This document shows, piece by piece, positions 12,075 through 23,563 of a stretch of DNA of 64,000 nucleotides (the first letter of the stretch is position 1; every line of letters begins with the position of its first letter). The position numbers and the translations under genes are program-made. The DNA is taken from positions 12,295,467-12,359,466 of the forward strand of contig NC_087191.1 in NCBI RefSeq assembly GCF_035594125.1. Direction: 5' to 3'. The notes below the pieces were generated by a model that saw only the letters and a list, made by a program, of their open reading frames with translations, was not told the DNA's origin and did no database searches. Source of the DNA: Scylla paramamosain (Eukaryota; Arthropoda; Malacostraca; Decapoda; Portunidae).

Positions 12075-14022
12075 TCAGGAGGAGGCAGGTGATGTGGCAG
12101 CAGTGGATGTGGTGGAGGACGTTCGGGTGATGGTGCGGCCTGCCAGGGGGATGTGTGTGGCGGCAGAACCCTCAGGCACGTGGTGTGTGACGTACAGCAG
12201 GTAGGTGGAGATGAGAAGCAGAGCAGTGAGGAAGAGCAGGATAATGGTGGACATGGTGTTGAATAGGTGTCCATACTCATAGCGTAAGTACCACATCAAC
12301 ACCATCACAGCGTAGAGGAGTGGTGCCTGTGGGTGGAGATGGGGTGATGGTGAAATCTTGGAGGTGAATTCTTATTACTTTTATAGAGAAGAGGTGCATG
12401 TAGATAGAATTGTGGTGATGGTAGTTATTCCCAGCATTCTGTGTATCATCTGCTGTGTTGATCCCTGACAGAAGCACAGCAAAGATGACAAGGAGGAGGA
12501 AGAAGAAGCAAAGGAAGAAAAATTTGTGTATATAAGCAAAAATAATCTGACACCAAAAGACAAGAAACTATGACTCAACTCAACTCTATAAAACAACAAA
12601 CAGGTAAACAAACATGTAAACACAGACACACAAACACACACACACACCTTACAACACCTTTCACACCACTCAAACTTCACAAAACACTTTGATTTCAACA
12701 CCAAACTATTCTTACACTTCCCCACACAGCAAAACACACTCAAAACACAAGCCAATCCCTCTCACATCTTACCAAGAGTCTGGACACATACGCATCCTCC
12801 TCCTCCTGTGCTGCAGCCTCCCCAGACCGCCCTGAAGTGTGTGGGAGCAGCTGGGGTTGGGAGACATGACAGTGCACCACGCAGTTATCAAAGAGGCCAT
12901 ACTGTGCCAACGTAGAGGAATCTTGGCTAAGAAGCTGACCGTTGAAGATGAGGCGAATGTGTCGGTTCGCATCCAGCTCGATAGAAAAGTGTTGCCTGTG
13001 GATGGAAACGTGCGTCTAGTCTGGGGTTCTTATTATTTGGCTTAAAGTTCCTGTAATTTAGTTTGTTGTTCCTGTTCTTCAGTTTAGGGTCTGTTTTTTG
13101 TAATTGTTTCAATCTTAACAGGGTCCAGTGGGTGTTTAAGTTTTCAAGGGTGTTTTTGTGGTTCTGGTAATGCCTTAAACTCCATCCACTAAACATTTCT
13201 CAGGCTGGTGACTATTAAACCATTAACCATTACCTTCCTTACCTTACTAAAACAACAAGTAACTTTCCCTCACCTTTTAAAACTCCCAACTTTCTCGGTG
13301 AGTTGAGCAAAGACATGACGCTGTGTCTCGTCCAGAAACTTGAGGCGAATTCTAATGCTCCCAGGCGGCCGTTCCTCTCTTCCCTCCTCGCCATCCTGCA
13401 CCTCCTCCTCTTCCTTCTTCTTTTCAACCTCCTCCTGGCAACGGGCATCTGCTGGGGCGCCTGTATCAGTGTCAGCAGGGGTGGGTAGTCTCTCTTCTGA
13501 TGTGGTGTCTGCTGTGCTGTCTGCTGTGCTGTCTGCTGCGCTGTCTGCCGCGCCTCCCATGGACACAAAATGCTGCAGCCGTCTCCTCCTCACCTCCATC
13601 TCTGGCCCGTCCTCCCGCATCCTCTCTGGCGGGGAGCACTCGCCGGAAGCCCCCTGACTGCCCCCCGGCCCCACATCCCCGCCCCCCGCAGCCTCTGCAT
13701 CACTAGAGTTCACTGGCTGAGTCCTGTCTGAGTCTTGCACCACCCCATGCATTGACTCACTGTCTTTCTCCATGGACGTGGCCGCCGCCTCACTGCCCTG
13801 TGTCTCTGTCGTGTTCACATCACCACCACTACCACCATTGCTGACACTGCTGCTGCCACTGCTCTCCACTGTTCCACCGCTGTGAAACACCACCACTGCT
13901 GTCGCCACCAGTGGTTGCTCCCGCACGCTGGTGGAGATCCAGGCCGCTGCCACCACCACGGCCACCGCCACCACCACCACTGCCGCTGTCAGCACGTCCT
14001 GCAGCCCGTCATAGCTCAGCAT
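12075..14022 (-). CDS. TMUB1: Transmembrane and ubiquitin-like domain protein (TMUB family), 3 exons
   Basis: Coding exons are complement 14022-13274, 12995-12773 and 12326-12075. All junctions are GT-AG and in frame, giving 407 aa. The start at 14022 (MLSYDGLQDV) is preferred over the Met 11 codons upstream because family members begin right before the first membrane helix. Seen in order: an N-terminal hydrophobic helix (residues about 9-30) followed by WISTS; a long Ser/Gly/acidic linker containing a short ADS repeat; a ubiquitin-like fold from IRIRLKFLDETQRHVFAQL through RHIRLIFNGQLLSQDSSTL to NCVVHCHVSQPQ; and two C-terminal membrane helices (residues about 324-365). Vertebrate TMUB1 and TMUB2 are ER/membrane proteins linked to ER-associated degradation. 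The invertebrate gene cannot be assigned to one paralogue. The linker is longer than in vertebrate TMUB1. Confidence 0.9.
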
Positions 14023-14353
14023 TGTTGTGCCGCTGCGGTGCTGCCTGCCAGCCACTCGCTACTCCCTGCACTCCTGTGGTGGAGATGTGTCGGTGTCAGA
14101 ATTCACAGAACTGCAGATGTGGATGTGTGAATGGAAAAATCCTCTCCCTCCTTCTGCCCTTCTGCAAGACTCAACATGTTAGGCTGAGTAAATTTAAAAG
14201 GAAATGAATAAAAGGAGTTATTTTAGTAGATCATTAAGTAATTCAATAAAGTTCCTCATTTGTCCACCATAATCAAATCTTTCATTATCTTTCCATCAGT
14301 TAGGTTTGGTATAACTTCACTAATATTTCTGAAAAGCCTCAAAGTATATGTAT

Positions 14354-14442
14354 AGGTCAGGTCAGGTCAGGTCAGGTTAGTGTCCTTAAGGGGTGGTCAA
14401 GGATGGGCAAAGTCTCTTGGTTAGGTTAGGTTAGGTTAGGGT
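14354..14442. repeat. GGTCA and TTAGG short tandem arrays
   Basis: A GGTCA pentamer array (14354-14380) is followed after about 40 bp by about four TTAGG units (14419-14440), the arthropod telomere-type motif at an interstitial site. The phrase gtccttaaggggg follows each array. Confidence 0.8.
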
Positions 14443-15567
14443 ACACTGCCGTCCTTAAGGGGGTTCCAGGGGCGACCTTAACCGCCCCATAATTAGGTTA
14501 AGTTAAGTTGCCTAGAAATTTCACATTTTCAGAATATGACGTCTCATCTTAAGTTTTCACGAATGCCCAAATACGGGACATCTGGCTCCCTACCCTGACA
14601 GCCTGCCTTGCCACCAGTCCCTATGCTTACTGGTGACAAAGAAAACAAGAAACTAGGATGCATTACGTTAACCTGCAATTTTACCCTGAACTGAAACACC
14701 AACACGAACCTAACCTAACCAATCCAAACAATGTAAACTCATTATAACCCAACCTAAACAAGACTCACTGAAGCAAAACACACTCAAACCACACCTACCC
14801 TAATACAACCAGACTCTAGGCCACCACAACACCATAGCCTTGACACAACCCAGCCAGCACCACCAATACGGGACAAGTACCATACAAGCAAAACCCCCAA
14901 GCACAGGCAAACATTACCCATTACGTAATTAGGACTTTATCTCAAGCACTGTGCACGTATTATTTGAACATATGCCTTCTAACACTGTCCCTTGGCCCCG
15001 TCAGTAAGTGGTGGGGGTCGCGGGGGTGTAGATAAGGGGGAAATAATATTAAATAAGGCACCTTACCTCCAACATTACCATCTCACCATGACAAAAGTAG
15101 TTCCCTTGCTCTGTTTTGGCTGACGTCACAACATTCTCCTCTTTCACACCTAAAAACCGGGGTGAGGGGGGAATGGGGAAATTATCAGTCTTTCACCTTT
15201 AAAAAATATGTGAAAGTAATTGTGTGTCTTCTCTAGTAACCTGTTTTATTTGTGTTTCCTTCGTTTGAGGGTTTATAAATAGGTATGTGGGTTATTATTT
15301 TTATTATTTTATCTCTATGTTGTGAGCTTTGCCTTCATTGGGGATGACAGAGAATTGGTAACGAAATGGTGCTCCAGTGATATATTGTGAAATGACAGAG
15401 AGGAATGAGAGAATAAAAAGAGAAAGAGAGATAAGTGAACAGGAAAGGGTGCCGTTGCAAAGACGTGCGTCATACTTGGCACAACACTTGAAAAGACAGA
15501 CAAAAAACATCATCCAAAAACAAATTAAAAGAGAAGCAGAATGGCTCACTCATGTTGTTATTATCAC

Positions 15568-15600
<33 letters not shown>

Positions 15601-16120
15601 TATTGAGAAGACACTCAAGGCCGAAGGATATTTAGTTTAATCTAGGACATTATTTTACAAGTTTACATGGCCATGTCCTTCTCTGTGACGCCAAAGTAAG
15701 CACCTGACTCAATTACTAATATTAGAAGAAGGAAAACAGGAAAGGCCTCACTTCCACGTCATTTGTTTTTCTCTTTATTATGATTGTAAGGAGGAGGCAA
15801 GGAAGGAAAATAAATTTTCCCGTCTTTCACTGTTATAAGGGGAGCGGCTTCCTGATGTATTATACGTTATTTATCTATCTGTATTCTGTGGCACTAAGGG
15901 ACTGTCCGATCATTCCTGTCACGCCTTCAGCTCCCGGATGAAGGTTATGTGGAAGTAATGAAAGGCACTCAATTGGTTTGTGTCCGTTTGCATCGCGCAG
16001 CATCAAAGAAGGTTACAGGAGGAGGCAGTAGGCACCTGCCGAAACGATAATTACTCCCAGCACTGTTCAGGGGGTGCTGTGAACTTATCATTAAACCCAG
16101 CTGTGACCTCACTGAACGTT
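14443..16120. other. Intergenic stretch, no gene recognised
   Basis: A/T-rich unique sequence with an (ATT)n run at about 15577-15604. The ORF near 15377-15640 is low in complexity and resembles no family I know. Confidence 0.5.
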
Positions 16121-16127
16121 TCCCTTT

Positions 16128-17630
16128 GTGTCTCACAACACAAGGGGGGCAGTCACAGCCTGCCCTCTAAAGACAACTCTCTTCCTCCACACAAAACTAC
16201 AAGCACCTAATAACACACACACCCTTCACTCTAAATTTCAAAATCATCATGGCGACTCCTACACCAGCCTCGGAGTCCCATCTGGGAAGGGGACCATAAA
16301 TGTCCCCAGGTCGGACTGCCCTTCTGTCGACGACCCTAAGTGTCTTGACACCCCCCTCAACTTTTTGTTCATTAACTTCTGCAACATTCGCGGTCTAAGA
16401 TCTAATTTTCAATCTGTAGAACACCACCTCTCCTCATCTAAACCTCATCTTCTTTTCCTCACTGAAATTCAGGTGTCTGAGGCAACTGACAGTAGCCCCT
16501 TTTCTGTTCCCTCCTACTTTCTCTATCCTCATTTTCGATCCAAAACTGGATGCTGCGTTTATGTGCGCAATGACTTAACCTGCTCTCGTGCCCACGCTCT
16601 TGAATCTTCCGAGTTTTCCACCATCTGGCTACGACTACAGAGTCACTCTCAAACTAAATTTATCTGTGCTGTATACCTCTCACCTAACTCCTCTGACTAT
16701 AGAAAATTCTTTGACTACTTGACTTCATGCCAACTATTAAAATTCTTCGCAATGATGTTTTCCATGCCCTCGCTGGCCTAAACCCTCGGAAGGCTTATGG
16801 ACCTGATGGGGTCCCTCCTATTGTTCTCCAAAACTGTGCCTCCGTGCTTGCACCTTGCCTAGTCAAACTCTTTCAGCTCTGTCTGTCAACATCTACCTTT
16901 CCTTCCTACTGGAAGTTTGCCTACATTCAACCTGTCCCTAAAAAGGGTGACCGTTCTAATCCCTCAAACTACCGTCCTATTGCTTTAATTTCCTGCCTAT
17001 CTAAAGTTTTTGAGTCTATCCTCAACAGGAAGATTCTTAAACATCTATCACTTCACAACCTTCTATTTGATCGCCAGTATGGGTTCCGTCAAGGCCGCTC
17101 TACTGGTGATCTGGCTTTCCTTACTGAGTCTTGGTCATCCTCTTTTAGAGATTTTGGTGAAACTTTTGCTGTTGCCTTGGACATATCAAAAGCTTTTGAT
17201 AGAGTCTGGCACAAAGCTTTGATTTCCAAACTGCCCTCCTACGGCTTCTATCCTTCTCTCTGTAACTTCATCTCAAGTTTCCTTTCTGACCGTTCTATTG
17301 CTGCTGTGGTAGACGGTCACTGTTCTTTTAAATCTATTAACAGTGGTGTTCCTCAGGGTTCTGTCCTGTCACTCACTCTCTTCTTATTATTCATTAATGA
17401 TCTTCTAAACCAAACTTCTTGTCCTATCCATTCCTACGCTGATGATACCACCCTGCACTTTACCCCGTCATTTCATAGACGTCCAACACTTCAGGAAGTA
17501 AATACTTCACGCAGGGAAGCCATAGAACGCTTGACTTCTGATCTTTCTAAAATTTCTGATTGGGGCAAAGCAAACTTGGTATTGTTCAATGCCTCAAAAA
17601 CTCAATTCCTCCATCTATCAACTCGACTGT
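16128..17630 (+). mobile_element. Internally deleted non-LTR retrotransposon (Jockey-like)
   Basis: Positions 16345-16725 encode the N-terminal part of an AP-type endonuclease (INFCNIRGLRSNF, LTEIQVSE, SPNSSDYRKFFDY). At about 16725-16745 the sequence jumps to the start of a reverse transcriptase in another frame (GLNPRKAYGPDGVPP, NYRPIALIS, YGFRQGRSTGDL, SKAFDRVWHKALI, GVPQGSVLS, YADDTTL). The rest of the endonuclease and the linker are missing. The RT frame is open to about 17630, after which similarity stops, so the C-terminal region is missing too. This copy cannot encode a complete polyprotein. Clade assignment rests on motif style only. Confidence 0.85.
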
Positions 17631-18160
17631 GCTTCACGCCGCCCCTGCCCCGCCTCGCCCTTCCTTCACGGCCAGGCACTGCAAACAAATTCACCTCCGT
17701 GCCTCCCCCACCTCCAGTATCTCCATGTCTGCGTCCAGCAACAACTCGATCCGTACTTTTCACAATTGCAAATCCCAAGATTTCGTGACAGTCGTGTTGT
17801 CACGGGAGCTGGCACGGCTCCTTCACCACGCCGGAGTGCACCATGCATGCACCGTGCCTGCGTGACGGCCTTGAAGGGAATGTTATCTGGCTTCACTATG
17901 AATGCTCTAACAGGATGTACTGTGTTGAGGATATGTTCGTAATGGAAGGACTGAAGATCATCCGTATTCATCCACACAATGCAGTTACTTGTACTGTGTT
18001 ACATGTTGATGAAAAAAAAGCCACTGTAGGGAGATTACAAACACCGTGTAGAGCTCATTGCCATTCACCACTACACATTCACACGTTCCTAAAAGTCTCA
18101 CTACAATTCTTTGGAAATTACGTAGCAAGAGATATCGGGCGTGGGGATACCTGCCTGATA
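17631..18160. other. Unassigned stretch between two LINE fragments
   Basis: Mixed-composition sequence with overlapping ORFs in several frames and no recognised domain. It may be the continuation of a diverged mobile element. Confidence 0.3.
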
Positions 18161-18161
18161 A

Positions 18162-18279
<118 letters not shown>

Positions 18280-18329
18280 CACACGAAAAAAAATAAGGGT
18301 AACGGCCTCCTGTTGCCAATCAACTGTTG

Positions 18330-18995
18330 CCAAATCAATTAAGCAAGGCATAGAGGCGAGAAATAGGGCAAATACGGTCTTAGGATTAATTTTTAGGAGT
18401 GTTTAAAGTAGAAGGCCCGAAGTAATATTAAAATTATATTTGGCGCTGGTCAGACCTCATCTAGACTACGCTGTGCAGTTCTGGTCCCCACATTACAGGA
18501 AAGATACAAGTCTGTTAGAACCAGTACAGAGGAGAATGACTAAAAGGATACAGGGGATGAGGAGTATTCCTTACGAGGCGAGATTGAAGATGTTAAATTT
18601 ACATTCTTTAGAGAGACGTAGGTTAAGAGGGGACCTGATAGAAGTCTTTAAGTGGTATAAGGGTTACAACAAGGGGGTTGTAAGCAAAATTCTTAGGATC
18701 AGCAACCAGGGTAGAACAAGAGATAACGGGTTCAAGCTTGAAAAATTTAGGTTTAAGAAAGAGATTGGAAGAAATTGGTTCTCAAATAGAGTGGTAGAGG
18801 AGTGGACCGGACTCAGTAATCACGTTGTTAGTGCTGGGACATTAGGGAGCTTTAAGAGAAGATTAGACGGGTTTATGGATGGGGATAATAGATGGAAATA
18901 GGTAGGTATATTTCATACAGGGACTGCCACGTGTAAAGCCTGGTCGCTTCTTGCAGCTTCCCTTATTTCTTATGTTCTTATGTTCTTATCAGAGG
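18330..18995 (+). mobile_element. 3' part of a CR1/L2-like LINE
   Basis: A conceptual C-terminal RT tail is seen: LALVRPHLDYAVQFWSPHYR, LEPVQRRMTKRI, ERRRLRGDLIEVFKWYKG, NWFSNRVVEEW. A stop and a UTR follow with the phrase tacagggactgccacgtgta and a terminal run of ttatgttc repeats (18969-18990), typical of 3' ends of this type. An in-frame stop at about 18404 breaks the 5' part. The same family recurs at 26230-26745, 36661-36960, 44200-44395 and 44430-44945. Confidence 0.85.
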
Positions 18996-19010
18996 AATCG
19001 CAACTGTGAC

Positions 19011-19760
<750 letters not shown>

Positions 19761-19769
19761 AATAAATAA

Positions 19770-20300
19770 ACAATAAACAAATCGATAAATGAGTAGGCGT
19801 GAGAATTACCAGTGTGTGTGTTTAAGATGCTAGTAATGGTGATGGTGAAGGTTACAGTGGTGTATTTAATGTACCTAACCGTATCAATGTTTTAGTCACC
19901 CCTCTTTTTTTTTTTTTTATCTTTACATCATCATCATCATCATCATCTTCATTCTACCGTTTTCGTTGCCGTGGAAACTTTCAAGGGTGCCTTCAGGATT
20001 ACAGTGACATAAGGGACACTCTTGCATCACTATCACAAAAAAAAAAAGAAAGAAAAAAGAAAAGAAAAAAGAAAAAAAAACACAAGAAAACCACAAAAAA
20101 CGATCAACACAACCTTCAAAAAATCCGAGGCGACGCTTTCAAATTACCACCACTACCACCACCACCACCACCGCGCAGCCTTGGCACCACGCTGTCGCTT
20201 CTCACCCTCCTGCCCTGCCATGCGCCGCCACTTTGCTGATGAGGGAAGACCTGTGGGAACGGAAAACACGTCTAGAGCGCAACTGACCGGGAAAGAGAGG
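19770..20300. other. 5' flank of carboxypeptidase copy 1
   Basis: A/T-rich, with (ATC)n at about 19928-19948 and an A-rich run at about 20038-20100. No coding exon is recognised. It becomes GC-richer toward the TATA box at 20301. Confidence 0.4.
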
Positions 20301-20307
20301 TATAAAG
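20301..20307 (+). promoter_or_regulatory. TATA box of carboxypeptidase copy 1
   Basis: tataaag lies 40 bp upstream of the ATG at 20341. Copy 2 has the same TATA-to-ATG distance, which supports a short 5' UTR. Confidence 0.75.
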
Positions 20308-20340
20308 CGAAGAAACGCCAACCCCCTTGCATATTCCATC

Positions 20341-23300
20341 ATGAAGGCCCTGCTTGTGCTGGCGTGTGTTGTGTTGGCAGCCCTTGCCACCCCGACGAAA
20401 CCAAGCCTCAGACAGTAAGCTGCGGCGTTCAGACTTTGCGTTCCGTTCCTCTGCTATGCGTCCCTGAAAACCTCTCCTAACACCTCCCAGCTCCTCTAAC
20501 CATCCAAGACCTTCCCTAAATCTTTCCTCAGCCCCTCTATCTATTCAAGGGCTTCTCCCAGACACTCCCCATCTCCGTAACTCCACGCAGAGCCTTTCTT
20601 AAGCCTCCTGTTCCTCTCTCATGCGTCCCCAACCCTTGTAACCATCCAAGGACTTCCCCAGACACCTTTCCAGCCCCACAGACCATCCGAGGACCTCCCC
20701 AGACACCTTCCCAGCCCCTCAGACCATCAAAGGACCTCCCCGGACACCTTCCCAGTCACTCAGACAATCCGAGGACCTCCCCAGACACCTTTCCAGCCCC
20801 TCAGACCATCCAAGGATCTCCCCAGACACCTTCCCAGCCACTCAAACCATCCGAGGACCTCCCCAGACACACCCCAGCCACTCAGACCATCCGAGGACCT
20901 CCCCAGACACCCCCCAGCCCTTCTAACCATCCAAGGACCTCTCTTTCTCCAGTTTGGTTTGATTTATTTCCAGTCTTCCTCTTCCGTCACTGTTCTTTCC
21001 CTCTTCTCAAAGCCTCATTCACTTTCCAAACCTCTACAATCTCTTTAAGTGTCCCCGGAAGACCGTACAACCTTCCTAACCTCTTGGAAAACACCAGCAG
21101 GGTCTCACAGCCCCTCCCTGATCTTTAACCTCTTGTCTCTCCAACCAATCCTAGAGTTTTTTTGTTTTTTGTTTTTTTGTTTTGTTTTTTTGTCATGTTC
21201 CTTTCCATGACCGTTGTAACCTCTCGCTTCCCTTCATACCCCCCACCTCCACCCCCCACCACGCCTCAGACCGCTCCCTCAAACCCCATAGAGCATACCT
21301 CCCTGAACCCCATAGAACCTTCCAAAACTTTCTTCTAATCCTTGAAACACACACACACACACACGCGCACACACACAAAAGATAGAAAAAAAAACAAAAA
21401 AAAAAAACATACGACTGCTAATTTTCGCCCTCAGATGGTCCCTAGTTTTCCTCTACCCCCCTCACACCTCCACCTGCCCCCCTCACCACACCTACAGGCT
21501 CCCCCCGTAACCCCAGTCTCCTCCCCCAGGGCCAAGGTGGTGAGGGTGGTGCCGCAGACCCTGGATCAGCTCCACCACCTGCACCAGCTGCTCCTGCAAG
21601 GCCGCTATGACTTCTGGCAGGAGCCGCGCGCCCTGGGTGGGTAGCGGCCCGCACTTGGTTTTCTATTTTTCTTTTTAATTATTTTTTGACGTTCTTCAGG
21701 TTTGTTTGTTTTAATTTTGTGAGGGAACCTGAATTATTTGATTTGTAGTTATGAGGGAAGGACTTGTCATTGTTCAACCGCCACCACCGCCACACTCACG
21801 CCCCCCTTTCCTCCCTCAGACACGCCGGTGGACATCATGACCACCATCCGCGACCTGCCGGAGCTGGCGTCCTCACTGAAAAGCCATGGCCTGAAGGCGA
21901 CCGTGATGATCCAAGACGTGGGGCGCCTCATTGACCAGCAGGCCGCTGAGCGACTCCAGCGTGACAGCCGCGCCATGGATTGGACAGACTACCACGACTA
22001 TGACACGGTGAGTGACGCCCACCACGCCCACCTCGCCCACCTCGCCCACCACGCCGCCTTTCCCCAGACTTGATGAGTTCTGGGTCACTCAGCGCCGTCC
22101 CACCGTCTGTGTCACCTGAACACAGACAAAACAATTTCCACTTCACAATAATGAAGTTGACTTTAGCAATGAAGTCAGCACCACTCAATGCAGCGTGGTC
22201 AGTTGTCTTTGTGTTCATGAGGAGCGGCGAAATGGTCTGCCCCGCCCGCAGTCCCCAGCAGCAGGCGTCCACCGTGTTAGTGTGTTCTCGAGCCACGCCT
22301 TCCATGCTTTGTAAGAAGTACAGGGTTTCTATGAGCAGGGCATTACAGTTTGTTCCCCACACACTGTCTGCGGCACTGCTACACGCGGTGCTCGCTGCGG
22401 CCTGTACGTTCGAAGTGTCACAGTCATCCGTCTCCCTTCAGTGAACCTCTTGTTGGCTGGCTGCTGCAGCTCTCCTCCCTCTTTCACTCCTCATCCCTGC
22501 CTCCCCTGTCCGCAGATCAACGCGTGGATGGCCCAGCTGGCCTCAGACCACCCGGACCTGTGCACGCTGGAGGAGGTGGGCAAGTCTTACGAGGGCCGCG
22601 CCATGAAACTGCTGACGTTGGGCAAGGGCGGCGCTGACAAGCCAGGCATCTTCATTGACGGAGGCATCCACGCGCGTGAGTGGATCTCGCCCGCCACGGT
22701 CACGTACATGGTGAACGAACTGGTCACCAACAGCAACACATACGACGACCTGCTGTCCAACGTCAACTTCTACGTCATGCCCTCCATCAACCCTGACGGC
22801 TACTCCTACACCTTCACCGATGTGAGTGTCTCAGCCAACAGCCTCCACACACACAAGGCCTCTTCCACACCCACCACCACCAGTCACTCCCTTCCCTTCC
22901 TCTAAAGCCTTCCTCTTCCGTCACTCTTCTTTCCCTCTCCTCAAAACCTCATTCATTTTCCAAGCCTCTACAGCCTCTTCAGTATCCCCGGAAGACCGTA
23001 CAACATTCCTAACATCTTCCTGACTTGGAAAACACCAGCAGTCTCTCACAGTCCCTCCCTAACCTTCAACTCCTTGTCTCTCCAACCAATCCTAGAGTTT
23101 TTTTTTTTTTTTTTTGTCATGTTCCTTTCCAAAACCGTTGTAACCTCTCGCTTCCCTTCATACCCCCCCACCACCTCCCACCACGCCTCAGACCGCTTCC
23201 CCAAAGCCCCTCAAATCACTTCACAACACTTCCTCGCCACACCCTGGCTGCTGCAGGCCCCGGTGGCTCACTGGTAAACTCCTCAGATATCAATGTACAC

Positions 23301-23527
23301 CGTAAGCCTTCAACACCCACGTAATGTTCTCGTCGGCTTGCTGTTAAATGTTTTCAGCAAATGTCTGTAGTACTGGCGGTGTTCACCCTTCACGTTCCCT
23401 CCCACAGGACCGCATGTGGCGCAAGACTCGCTCACACACCGACTCACCCTTCGGCTGCAAGGGAGCTGACCCTAACAGGAACTGGGACTTCCACTGGAAT
23501 GGTAGGCTCCTTGGGCGATTACTGTCC

Positions 23528-23563
<36 letters not shown>

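Noticed and set aside
14354..14442. Chromosome end
   Set aside because: Only a few TTAGG units with unique sequence on both sides; an interstitial motif. The longer array at 59.7 kb is likewise inside an intron.
16727..17788. The 353-aa RT ORF as a host gene
   Set aside because: It is clearly the reverse transcriptase of a non-LTR element cut at both ends.
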